From: Mucidula mucida | Taxonomy: Eukaryota > Basidiomycota > Agaricomycetes > Agaricales > Physalacriaceae | DNA: 18,445 nucleotides | Assembly (NCBI GenBank): GCA_015501055.1 | Contig: JADNYV010000662.1 | Location: 1-18,445 of the forward strand | Direction: 5' to 3' | Shown: one piece after another, positions 1-9,780 of the stretch | Numbering within the stretch: position 1 is the first letter of the stretch | Layout: every line of letters begins with the position of its first letter | Notes under the pieces: generated by a model | Database searches by the model: none | The model's input: the letters and a program-made list of their open reading frames with translations, nothing else | What the model was told of the DNA's origin: nothing | Made by a program: the position numbers and the translations under genes

Positions 1-1562
1 CCAAATCACGACTCTAACAAGGCCCCATTAAACGTATCATCTAGATATTGGCTAGTACAATTCCCGTTTATGCTGGTCTCACCGCAAAGGATTCGCCATC
101 TTTTCATGGCGAAGGCCATCATTGTGCCGTTCGCATGGCTGGCTATACTCATATGGGCTATGGTTAAGGCACCCCCACGAGTCTCTTTGGAACCCAAACA
201 TGCCACTATCAGCGGCAGTGACCTGAGTTGGGCATGGTTAAGCGCACTCAATAGTGCTCTCGGTATTTACGCGACTCTCGCAGTAAACATTCCCGATTTT
301 ACAGTGAGATATATAACCATGGCGCTTTTTACCCTCTTTTCTAATCGTATGCCCAGCGTTATGCCAAAAATGAACGAGCGTAAGACCTATTCCAAAGAGT
401 CTCTATAGTTTATCTAACATTGCGAACAGACAATACGTGCAGCTCGCCATTATTCCACCGTATTCACTCTCATCGGCTTTTGCGGAATTGCAGTCACTTC
501 TGCAGGCGAAGTTCTCTATGGCGAGACTTTATGGGATCCGCTACAACTGATTGACCGCTGGGACAACCGGGCTGCGGCTTTCTTTGCTGCTTTCAGCTTC
601 TTCCTAGCTACCATTGGCACGAACATTTCAGCTAATAGTTTGAGTGCTGCAAACGACATGACGGTTTTGTTTCCGAGATACATCAACATCCGGCGTGGCC
701 AGATCATTTGTGCGATCATTGGTGGTTGGGCACTTTGTCCTTGGGAGATCCTCGCCACGGGTCAGGGCTTCTTGACCTTCATGTCGGGATACACTGTATT
801 TTTGGGCCCGTTTTCTGGAATGTAAGCATCTCATGTCAAGTGATTATATTCCGTATAGCTAACGAAACGCAACAGAATGGTCGCAGATGTGTGTTCATGT
901 ATGCCGCCGCCTTGAGTGCACTTAACTGATATCACGATAGTACTGGCTCGTGCACAAATGCAAGGTCGATGTTCCGGCGATGTACGACCCCCACGGTCGA
1001 TATCGGTACTGGAATGGCATTGTATGTTGTTCCTTCGTGTATCTCCCTTATCCTTTCTGACATCGGAACAGAACTGGCGTGCTGTAGTTGCTTTGCTCTG
1101 CGCGGTACCTCCAAGCATGCCTGGTTTGATACACAGTATCAACAACAGTATCACTGTTGGTAACGTCTCTCACGTCTTCGACATTGCTTGGTTATATGGC
1201 GTACGTCCTGTCCTGTCTTCTCTGTACTTGAATAACGTTGTGTATTAGTTCTTCGTTTCACTTATTTTATACTGGGCCTTGAGCTCGTTCTTCCCAGCAA
1301 CGGAGACGTATTTGGATTCAGCGGACCACGGAGACGACCGTTTTGCGTCGCGTCCTGAATCTCCAGAGAAGGAAAAAGCTGCGGATGTCGAAGCGTTTGT
1401 GAAGAATGTATGACAGCTTGATGAACTCACGCGTCGCTAGAATGTAGAATTAATGTGTGCCTGTATGGGCGTCCATGTACTTATCTTCTGTACATGTACC
1501 TTCAGGTTGATCACGCGCTGCAAGGAAAGATTACACGTGCAGAATATGACGGTTTGTCTTGA
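1..1562 (+). CDS. NCS1-family (Fur-type) nucleobase/nucleoside/allantoin permease, C-terminal part
   Basis: This is a plasma-membrane symporter of the NCS1 family, fungal Fur branch (uracil, uridine, allantoin or thiamine carriers); the exact substrate cannot be read from this part. The 5' end lies outside the window, and bases 1-44 look like the tail of an intron (CTAAC at 13-17, CTAG acceptor at 41-44). Exons: 45-303, 357-379, 430-821, 876-888, 941-1021, 1072-1200, 1249-1407, 1506-1562, leaving about 370 residues visible. Family landmarks are NIPDFT|RYAKNERAQYVQL across the first intron, GTNISANSLSAAND, PWEILATGQGFLTFMSGY and the DYWLV motif before the late membrane spans, then a charged cytosolic tail. 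Phase agrees at every junction, but one base is missing near 458-463: IIPP is in one frame and FTLIGFCGIAVTSAGE in the next. Either a sequencing indel or an inactive allele. Family call is firm; the subgroup is inferred. Confidence 0.87.
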
Positions 1563-1585
1563 GTTAATGCCAAGTCTGAGTTCCG

Positions 1586-2646
1586 CTACATTATGAGGCA
1601 ATCTCGCGTTGAATGCTCCATGTACTCAGGCGGAATAAATCGACTTTCGCTCTCGCGAAGCGCCACCTCCCTTTCTGCAAACTCCCAAATTTCCTGGTTT
1701 GTCCTTAACAGACTAGAAATGACTGATGGAAGAAGATCTCCTTCTACAAATCCTACGTGAGGATCATGCGAGTCGGTACCCGGAAGCAGACGGATGCAGC
1801 GAGGGTCTTTCACTTCGCGCACCCAATCCGCTCTCCAACATTTGTCCCCCGCGAACGTGTTGACAAGGTAAGGGTATGGAAGTATAACGAGGACTTTGAG
1901 TGCGGGACACTCGGACATCACAATGCCGCATATGGCGGATGTGATACTGAACATATCACCCTGATTGCGCTCTGCGCTGTGGTAGCTTGAGCTCTTCATG
2001 GGCATCATGATATGGGTGAGGGAGGGGAAGACCTCGCGCAAGGTCTGAGGGTCTTCGAGGAACGGAATCCGGCAGCACTGCGCCGAGTCCGAGCTATCGG
2101 TGTCCCACCAGATGTGTGTGGCGGTTTGGAGGGCCCGGAGGAAATGGGCAGGGTTCACGCCGTCGAATGCGATGTGTTTGGGACGGAGGGAGGAGATGGC
2201 GCGCTCGACAGAGTCGATGCAGGTGTGGTCTTTGGGTTCACGACTTGAGCGGATGATGTAAAGGCATTGGATGCCTGTGCATGCTCCTAGGATGTGACTG
2301 ATTAGAGTGTCGTCGATGTCCCAGTTGAGGGTGAACTCTTTCACGTGAGTTACGAGGAATGAGGTGGAGGGATCGTGTTCTCGCCGCAATTGTATGGATG
2401 AACAGAATTTGGCGGCTGTCTCAGAGTCTAGGATAGCGACAGTATGATATAACGAGGGCTCGATCCTAGTATATAATGTATGTCACGGTGAGCACGGAGC
2501 CCGTATAACGAAGAGAAACCATACCATTCTTTTACGGCTCTACAAATACCAATCAAATTGATAGTGACGGATGCGCTTTTTGAGAGCGTTATAGCAGTCT
2601 TGAATATGACCTGTAACACTTCTGGTGGTAGCACGCTGTCTGACAT
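1586..2646 (-). CDS. F-box-like protein with diverged C-terminal domain
   Basis: Two exons: 2525-2646 and 1586-2465, joined by a 59-nt intron (donor GTATGG at 2524, acceptor CTAG at 2466) that splits a Trp codon, giving about 333 residues. The N-terminus has an F-box-like helix pair (LPPEVLQVIFKTA) followed by IGICRAVKEW|IEPSLYHTV, a pattern common in expanded mushroom F-box families. The rest resembles a diverged solenoid or ligand-binding region (HVKEFTLNW, ISSLRPKHIAFDG) with no catalytic motif. Such proteins usually present substrates to SCF ubiquitin ligases through Skp1; that role is inferred here. I prefer the Met at 2646 because a TATAAA lies at 2702-2707 on this strand, about 56 nt upstream. 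An in-frame Met at 2691 would add 15 residues but sits only 11 nt from that box. No frame breaks. The stop codon faces the permease stop across 23 bp. Confidence 0.75.
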
Positions 2647-2701
2647 CAAGATTTGAGGTGCGGTGATAGTGATGGTCTGTGGCCGCGTCAACTCAAGGTC
2701 C

Positions 2702-2707
2702 TTTATA
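2702..2707 (-). promoter_or_regulatory. TATA-like box of the F-box-like gene
   Basis: TATAAA read on the minus strand, 56 nt upstream of the Met codon at 2646. With a usual TATA-to-start spacing of about 30 nt, transcription would begin near 2670-2677. This is the main argument against the longer start at 2691. Sequence match only. Confidence 0.4.
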
Positions 2708-2759
2708 ATCCTGGTGATTGCAAAGCCGCCGAGGGATTCCTATCATTACGAATTTTCAT

Positions 2760-3440
2760 CTACAATCTGACAAGGGATTGCGGAACGACTGCCTGCAGCA
2801 ACGGAGGTAAGCTGGCATGTGGCAGGGGGCTGTACGCAACAACACAACTGAACACAGTGACGGCGTCTACCACCATGCGTTGATGATGCTTGCACGGCCA
2901 GAATAAGGCGACATCAAGAAATGTGCGACAGCTGGGAATAATGTGCTCGTGTAGTGAATAGAATCTTCGGATATGTAGCCATTGCAAAAGATGTCACTGC
3001 CTTCAACGTACCACGGTAAGTGAGTCGCCGGTACCTTGCTCGCACCGCGCAATGTATTGAGGACATGTGCAGGATCCGTAGCACCCTAAAGGGTGACGTG
3101 GTGGTAGGGTATAAGGAAAGGGAACGCTGTAGTCCTCGAAGTCGACAAGGTACATGCCCCCACATGCATCGCTCAGAAAAGCTTCAATCGTCAACGCCAC
3201 AGCAGACAGTGAGTTCGTTAACCGAAGTCGCGAAGAACGAAAGATCGTTTTTGTGGCGCGAGATGATAAACGTCGTAACCTGAGAAGCGACCCGAGAGCT
3301 CAATTTAACGAACGTCTTGTATGCAAGTGGCTCTATCCTGTCAGACAGTGAGAAGCGTCTGTGCGGTATTCGTTACCTGCCCGCAGCCTCGAAGATGTTC
3401 CGTAATACTTCTGACGCTCGAGAAACTCTCCCCAGTATCC
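2760..3440 (-). pseudogene. Decayed F-box-like gene related to the neighbouring intact copy
   Basis: Fragments on the minus strand line up in order with the intact F-box gene but in different frames. At about 3379-3440, ASEVLRNIFEAAG matches the F-box helix. At 3184-3337, IEPLAYKTFVKLSSRVASQ follows an acceptor at the same place as in the intact gene (before IEP) and continues to NELTVCCGVDD, then a stop at 3184-3186. Next come LSDACGGMYLVDFEDYS in a second frame and SPFRVLRILHMSSIH in a third. No start codon is found: the F-box frame meets a stop just upstream. The F-box segment also lacks about 25 residues before the intron. Limits are approximate and the part beyond about 2950 is only weakly similar. 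An alternative is a fast-evolving gene with misread introns, but the number of breaks makes that unlikely. Confidence 0.55.
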
Positions 3441-3763
3441 AAAACTAGCATGTAAAACCGAGGTTGGAGTTGAATCGACGGAGCAACGTTAGTCTCGGTA
3501 TAGAAGCCTGTTCAAACGCTCAGCGTGACCCAAGGGACGTCATAATGAGTATGATAATAATTGCACTTCTCTGGGGGTGGTAGTGTGAAGATGAAAATCA
3601 AATTGCGGGGACGTCATGTGATGAGTGCACTCGGTATCGCGGACCGCCTGGCCGAATGCATGGCGCTGCTTCCTCCTCTGTTCCCGACCACCACCACCAC
3701 CACCCGATCTGCGGAGCCCCTGCTTCATTGGATATAAAGCCTTCTTGAGAGAGTCAGACAGCA
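3441..3763. promoter_or_regulatory. Non-coding interval upstream of the ARMT1-like gene
   Basis: This 320-bp stretch lies between the F-box relic (minus) and the ARMT1-like gene (plus). I see no conserved protein in any frame. It holds two exact copies of GGGACGTCAT at 3534-3543 and 3608-3617, a GACGTCA bZIP-type core. It also holds an (ACC)6 microsatellite at 3687-3704 and a TATAAA at 3733-3738, only 26 nt before the proposed start codon. Promoter function is inferred from position. Confidence 0.5.
3687..3704. repeat. (ACC)6 trinucleotide microsatellite
   Basis: Six perfect ACC units, about 60 bp upstream of the ARMT1-like start codon. On the opposite strand it would encode a Gly run in an open frame that I do not regard as a gene. 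Confidence 0.9.
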
Positions 3764-5968
3764 ATGTTTGAAGCGCCTTACCCTCCTTACGATCCGACAG
3801 ATAAAGCTGGGTAGGATTATGGTACATCCCGCGCTGCTTTACTCACCCACAATCTAGATTCTCGTGAGCAAACACATTTGTTCATTCATTGTGAAGACAT
3901 TTTATTGTCGCCAAGATACGAAACTGTCCTCAAACGATGGCCCGTCATCCTCGCTGGTGTCGTCGACCAACTGCATCGCGAAAATCATGATCTCTTTGTT
4001 AGCGGTGGCGGCTACGAAGAAAAATTGAAGAGGGAAGAAAGTTTATTGAACATATCAGTAGACTGAAATACGAGATGGCGAGAGATCACACCCTTGAGTG
4101 AGTCCTGAGTCTTGACCAGCTGTTGTCCTATCTTCTGACGAGATTAGACCTATCCCTGATGACGGTGAAGCTCATGTAGTCACCTACAATACAGAACTCG
4201 ACCGACTGGCGACTCTGGGCAAGAATACCTGGTATACTGCTCCTTGGCTCTTTGCAGAGTATGATCTACTTGCATGACCAGAGTTCACGCTCTTAAATAC
4301 TCCTAGGTGTTACCTGTTCGTCCACTACCTTTCTCAGAATGCTTAGAAGTCTAACATCCTACAAGATATCGCCTTATACGCGCGTTTGGAGCGCAAACAA
4401 AGCACTGGCGTGCCTACGATCCCTTCTTGACGCAAAAAGTTGACGCGTTCCAAAAGTCCGGAGTGTCTATTCATAGTGCGTTCTCTTTCACCGCTTTCTA
4501 TACGCATCAATAATGGAAGACAGAGATTGCCACCAGCATCAGGGAGCTTGAGGACAAGAAAGTCAAGCTTGAGGGTGATCCTGAGAATCTCACTGTCTTG
4601 TTTCGCGAGATGGTCCAGATGTGCTTATGGTGAGTGCCTTCTTCACTCTTTGCTAAGACCGACTGATAATCTTATAGGGGAAACGCCACTGTACGCTGTT
4701 TTGTTATCTTCGCGTCACGTCGTATGGCCTACAAGCATTTTAGGATCTGTCCTTATTGACTAATCTTTCACTATCGGATATCGAGCATTTACAATCTGTT
4801 GGCAAAGACGCCCAAGCAGCAAGACAGGCATTCATCTTGAAGGACGACCAAGACACGGTTTGGAAACATATCCAAAGCGTTATGGATGGGCGAATCGACT
4901 TTGTCCTCGACAACGGTGAAAATGGCGCTTACTTCCACTGTGAAGTACTCACAGTTTACAGCTGGATTTGAGGTACTACTTTCGGTCTCCGGGATTTTCG
5001 CCATATGAATTGCCTTCTAGCTTTTCACCGATCTCGTATTTGCCGACTTTTTGGTTACATATACGCCTCATGTCTCGAAGGTCGTCTTTCAGTGGGTCCA
5101 ATGTCGTCCCATTTAGCTCATTAATCAGTTTCCATTCCAGCCCGAAGCTCATTCCGTGGTTTGTTTCTGACGTGACGCCTCCCGACTTCAAACAAACAAT
5201 TGAACTCCTCCTCGACGCCTCCTTCCTCTCAGCTTCGTCTCCTTCGGAAGCCGAAAAGGACAATCTCCAGCACATGGTCACGCGCTGGAAGGATTACGTC
5301 GAGAAAGGAGTTTTCAGTCTCCCTGTCCCGCGAGAGACGCCTTTAGGTGGAGGAACGGGTTCAATCGCCGATTTCTGGACGACACCTCTGCCGTACTGGG
5401 ATCTCAAGATCCATGCACCAAGTCTGTGGCAAGACCTGCACGAGAACAGTTCTTTAGTTATCTTCAAGGTATGTGTTTTTTCAGCCACCATTAACGTACT
5501 GATCCCTGCCGTTAATTCTATAGGGTGATTTGAAGTGAGTTTTTACAAGTGCATTACCTACAACATGGATTTAACCGATTGATTCACCAACTGAACAGTT
5601 ATCGCAAGTACGTGTTGATCCAAGCTCTCGTTGCCCTTGCTAAATTATGATAGGCTTACCGGTGACATTGCTTGGCTCGTCGACACTTCCTTCGAAACCG
5701 CTCTTGGTGAGTTTTGAATAGGCCATCAACAGGATAGTTTGAATCAGGCATAGGACCTCTCGCCGGGTCGTTCCCGCTCCTAAGTCTGCGAACGAACAAG
5801 GCGGATGTAGTCGTGGGAGTGGACAAGGACGTCGCTGCTAAGCTCGATGCAAGTGACGAGAAATGGCGAGTTAATGGACGGTATGCAGTCCGTTCTAGAA
5901 ATCCTCACTGATACTGAGATATGTCTCGAAGATACGCTTTGATCTCGTTCAGTGCTAAATCTGACTAG
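3764..5968 (+). CDS. ARMT1/DUF89 damage-control phosphatase-like protein
   Basis: DUF89 subfamily III protein (human ARMT1, yeast YMR027W): metal-dependent phosphatases acting on sugar phosphates such as fructose-1-phosphate, also reported as acidic-residue methyltransferases. Exons: 3764-3810, 3858-3863, 3916-4097, 4148-4258, 4307-4315, 4366-4475, 4524-4629, 4678-4690, 4744-4915, 4962-4972, 5021-5091, 5141-5468, 5524-5534, 5599-5607, 5654-5706, 5748-5880, 5932-5968; about 469 residues, as expected for the family. Landmarks: KRWPVIL near the start, WYTAPWLFAECYLYR, the metal-binding DNAGFELFTDLVFADFL, HPKLIPWFVSDV, FKGDLNYRKLTGD, and LRTNKADVVVGV near the end. The start MFEAPYPPYDPTDKAG suits the family. 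One base is missing in the A-run at 4020-4024 (GGYEE, then KIEEG in another frame); total exon length is one base short of a multiple of three, agreeing with a single deletion. Six exons are 6-13 nt long. Confidence 0.9.
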
Positions 5969-7113
5969 AGTCTAGAATGTCAAGAAGTACGGTAATGCAA
6001 GTTTCGAGGTGGTGTCGCACCGACGCAAGTTTCAAGCCCTCATTTCTCCTGGTTCGAACTCTTCATGAGGACGTCCAAGCAGTCGGTACCGGTGCTAGTA
6101 TGTATACAGACCGCATTTCATTGGTTGGCGTCGTCGGAGACACATGAGGTATAGGCTAACTCATGACTTTGATGATCAAAGTCGTGGCTGAGTGACGAGG
6201 CTCGAGGCATTTTACATCGCGACAGACACCTGTTTGCAATGCATTGCTGTGTGTAACGTTCTGACGAGACTTGAACACCGACGAGCGTCAACCTTCTGTC
6301 CTTGCAGTGGTCTGGACCATATGATATCCTCATTTCGGCTTCGGTTGCTGTGGTTGCTGTTCTTCCGGGAATTCAGCACTACACTGAAATAGCGTGCTCA
6401 GGGCGATTAGACGGAGAGGAAGGACTGAGCCTCACCACAAGTATGGAACGTTGCAATCCTGTACATTCAACTGGAGTGCCTGTGGGTACGAAGGTGTTGT
6501 CGGCCGCTACGCCAAAGCGCACGTCACCGAGGTGCAAATCCAAGCTCCTATCGCGACCATTCTGCCGCCCTGCTGGGCGAACTTCCAGATCGTGTGCTTG
6601 GTTGACGAAGGGCTGCGGTATCTCGGTTCAAGCTTACAGTTCGGGTTTGAAAGAGGTTCCCTCTGGCAAATGTCAGGAATAGCACACCGTGTAGACCGTA
6701 GAGAGTGTGTCGGGGTCAAGGTGATGTTTAGAATCAGGACCGGTAGAAGAACTCGAGTGCGGCAAAACTCATAGACTCGCGGTGCACTGCGCAGATTGAA
6801 TTGACTCCAAACGGAGGGTTGCTGGAGCCTGGAGGGATGTTGCCAAGATGAGACGTAGTTGATGAATTGATCCAGGTTGCCAAGCGACTTCATACCTGGC
6901 CTTTGGCCCGACTGCCGTCTGGAATTTCCGTCGATCTTCATGAGACAGGCTTTATTTCACCTTGTTTTCTTCCAACTTCCACCCACCCTTTTATGCTACT
7001 TTTACGCTGAAGGGTTTTTCTTTCAACGCCTTGGGTGCGTTTCTGACGGCGTCGTGTTGCCATTCTTTTTTCCTTCAAGTACCTATACGACGGGTTCGTA
7101 GTCGTCTTTCGCG
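5969..7113. other. Interval with no recognisable gene
   Basis: About 1.1 kb between the ARMT1-like gene and the first membrane-protein gene. Open frames of 70-144 codons exist on both strands (for example minus 6507-6941), but none shows a known motif, a membrane pattern or convincing splice continuations. A near-perfect palindrome lies at 6165-6183. The last 150 bp (about 6955-7113) are rich in C and T on the plus strand, as in many fungal promoters, and probably serve the gene starting at 7114. An undetected non-coding RNA or gene relic is possible. Confidence 0.5.
6165..6183. repeat. 9-bp perfect inverted repeat with 1-nt centre
   Basis: GACTTTGAT, then G, then ATCAAAGTC. The arms are exact. 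It lies in the gene-free interval and could be a binding site for a dimeric factor or chance. Confidence 0.8.
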
Positions 7114-9583
7114 ATGCTCAGGCAGCGGTCCCGGAAATTTGTGAAGCAGGCCCTTTGGTGGTCGCGAATAAAGCTCGTGGTGCGTGGCGATCGGTTGGGA
7201 CACGTCTTATTTGTTCAATCTATATAGTATGCCAGGATCACTCTCAACCGGTTCACCACGCTCTATTTCGGTGTCGCAGTCATCAGCTGCATCGTGCTCT
7301 CCAGCCTCCAAGCCGTCGCCTATCATGACAACTCTGAAGCGTCCGATTTGATCTCCGTCGTTTTGAGCAAGTCCAACATCACCAGCGGATTGACTTTCTT
7401 CAATAACAATGCCTTTTCGTTCTGCAATGACATACCGAACCAGGCGGGCGCGCACTGTGAAGAGATACGCCTTGGGAACTCCACATTTTTTGACATAAAC
7501 GCGGCAGTGGTCGGGGTGCGTGTTGATGTTTAATGTCGCCCATCTATCATTGACCAGAAATCGCAGCGTGCCCTTTCTGCCGTGCCCGTGTTTGATGCAT
7601 CAGGAACAACCATTGCTGTTCAAATCAACACTGGGGAGGTGTTGCCTATTCCTTGTCTCGAGTCGTTACTCTACATTCGGGATATGTGCGTGTCGTTGAT
7701 GGATGGTGAGATCTATACTGATTTGTGTACTTTGGCAGTTTACGCGACGCTAGACGAGAGGATGTCGTTACGCTGCTTTTCCAGATATGGATGCTCTCGT
7801 TGTCACTCGTGACGGTAGTGCCTCATGTATATCCCATTACAGTTTGACTTACCTTTGACAGATATTAAACGAATCGCTACCACATCTTGGAGCTTCATTG
7901 GCCGGTCACGTTCTAGGTACTGCATGGGCAGGTTTCAGGGTTTCGAACTCCAAAATGTTGCAGGAGCGGTACAACAACCTGATTGTGAATGGGACATGTG
8001 ATGGTATTGACTTGCTGGGCAATTGGTGGGATATTCGGACACAGCATACGGTGAGTTGTCGCGTACACCAGATGGTTCTTGTGTCTGACGAAGAAGTTAA
8101 GATTCCCGTTATTGCAATCCATGTCGCCGCTCTGTTGATCTACCTCTACCTTTCAACGAATATTTACAAGGTAGATATCCCGCCCCTTCTAGTTATTGCG
8201 TCTCACACGCGGTCCTCCAGGTTTACGCGAACCAGTCGTTCAGCCGTGTTGGAGCTTCCGCGGAGATCAATAACATTTACAAAGTACGTCCATTCCCGAA
8301 AGTTCAATGAATCCGACTTAGTTGTCGCTTACAGGCTGTCCTATTGTTGTCCGTCTTCCTGCAACTCGTCGGGTTCTTTAGCCTGGCGTCTACCGGCATG
8401 TGGATAGATAAAATCGCCAATAGCAGCATACGCCCTATGGCGAGGCATCTTCCATTGTACCTGGCAGCGTTTGCGGTTACGGCTGTGGTGAGTACCTAAG
8501 GAACCTCAGCTTCAGAGTTATACTTACTGTCGGGCAATTCGGTTAGATTGAAATCCCTTGGGTTGTCCTCGTAAGTCCCTCGCATATTACGAACTATCCG
8601 CGTACCCATACGTTTGGTACAGGGATGGCTTTCTGTGCGCCGCGAATACCGCAAACTCTTCGTTGTTTTTGGGATCCTCTCGGTGTTTCTTTTGAGTGTA
8701 TCGTCGTTTATGTTTGCAAGCAACTGTAAGTCTGTCCGTTGTTTCTGTTTGACTAGTGATGTGACCGTAGCAGTGTATCGCCTCATCTTCGATAGCTGGC
8801 CCTTCTTCGCCACTATAACAGTTACGGCGTACGTCCTGCTGGTTGTGACCTCATTCCTCGCAGTCGTTTGTCGACTGCACTTTGGAAAAGGGCTCAAGGA
8901 ATATTGTATGTCAATTCGCCATTTCATCGGTGCATGTACTCTGATCTAGGATAGTGCGCGTCACTGAGGCGTTGGAGGGCATGGACTTCACGCCGGTCAA
9001 CTTCTCGAAGAACGACGATGCGAAAAGTGTGACCTTGAAACGCAGCTTCAGCGACAAGTCGTACGCCTCGTCTACTTCGAAAGAGAAGTACGACGTGGAG
9101 ACTCTTCCTTACGTGGACGTACCTCGCCAGCCAGCGCCGAGTCACCAAGGCGTGTCGGTTCGGGGAATGCATTCCCTGTCCATCTATTCTGACGCAGCAA
9201 GACCCACCATGAAATTCTCCACCACGCCTCCCGTCGCGCGGAGCATCATGTCGAAGAAGTCTTCCCGATTCTCATCCTCGACGACATCGACGGGAATCAC
9301 CACGTCGTCCGCGGCGTCCTCTGTGCCCCCAAGTCCCTCCTTGCAGCAAGGAGCGTGGAGGAAGGAGGTTCCACCAGTGCCTGTCATCACCGTCAAGCGA
9401 ACGGCCTCCCAGGTCTCGCGCAAGCCTGTGCCGCCTCTTCTTGCTCCAGCGTCGAGTTCCGAGTCTTCACCGACTACGAGCAGCCCTGTTCGTGGGCTGC
9501 CAACGAATCCGCGCCCAGGATCCCCGGTGAACATCAAAGTCCAGCGGGTCCAGCAGCAGCAGCCAAAGGAAGGGTACTTTTAG
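7114..9583 (+). CDS. Multi-pass membrane protein of unknown function with long Ser/Pro-rich tail (paralogue A)
   Basis: Twelve exons: 7114-7179, 7228-7515, 7558-7685, 7739-7814, 7862-8050, 8102-8170, 8221-8283, 8335-8487, 8547-8570, 8623-8725, 8774-8905, 8955-9583; 639 residues with no frame break. A basic N-terminus (MLRQRSRKFVKQ) suggests a cytosolic start. Membrane span 1 (YFGVAVISCIVLSSLQAV) is followed by a loop of about 120 residues with NIT and NST glycosylation sequons and Cys residues, so probably external or luminal. Six or seven further spans follow, including LLSVFLQLVGFFSLAS, LFVVFGILSVFLLSVSSF and TVTAYVLLVVTSFLAVV. After the last span come FGKGLKEYL and LEGMDFTPVNF, both shared with paralogue B. 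The final 200 residues are Ser/Thr/Pro-rich, probably disordered, with PxxP runs (KEVPPVPV, KPVPPLLAP). I know no characterised family; receptor, channel and scaffold roles are all open. Confidence 0.85.
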
Positions 9584-9775
9584 GAGAGACTAGTCGTGTG
9601 CCGGGTACCGACGTGGTCATTACGTTCATTTTTTGTTTGAGACTCAAGATCCAACTTCAACTCACCGTCAATAATCGCAGCTGGGGGGAAGCGGAGGTGT
9701 TCAAATGCATGTGTTGCAGTATTGTACATAGATTGTATGAATACATGTGAACTTGTGTGTTGATTTGTTGAACAT
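9584..9775. other. Shared 3' interval of the convergent membrane-protein genes
   Basis: Only 192 bp separate the two facing stop codons, so both 3' untranslated regions and poly(A) sites must lie here or overlap. No gene seen. Confidence 0.6.
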
Positions 9776-9780
9776 TTATT
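9775..9780 (-). terminator. AATAAA poly(A)-type signal overlapping the stop codon of paralogue B
   Basis: On the minus strand AATAAA contains the TAA stop at 9776-9778. Fungal poly(A) signals are loose, so this may be coincidental. Confidence 0.3.

Noticed and set aside
304..408. Reading through 304 onward, ending the permease at 408
   Set aside because: Conserved RYAKNERAQYVQL is recovered only by splicing 304-356 and 380-429; the readthrough peptide is unlike any permease.
1757..2248. Plus-strand frames of 77 and 78 codons
   Set aside because: Antisense to the second exon of the F-box-like gene.
3540..3827. 95-codon minus-strand frame with a Gly run
   Set aside because: The Gly run is the (ACC)6 repeat read backwards and the frame overlaps the ARMT1 first exon; no family resemblance.
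6051..6061. GGTTCGAACTC resembling a tRNA B box
   Set aside because: The flanking bases cannot form a T-arm stem, and no A box or acceptor stem is present.
6507..6941. 144-codon minus-strand frame, and the overlapping 126-codon plus-strand frames
   Set aside because: Comparable lengths on both strands, no motif and no splice continuation; indistinguishable from chance.
9184..9537. 117-codon minus-strand frame
   Set aside because: Antisense to the Ser/Pro-rich last exon of paralogue A, where biased composition leaves the opposite strand open.
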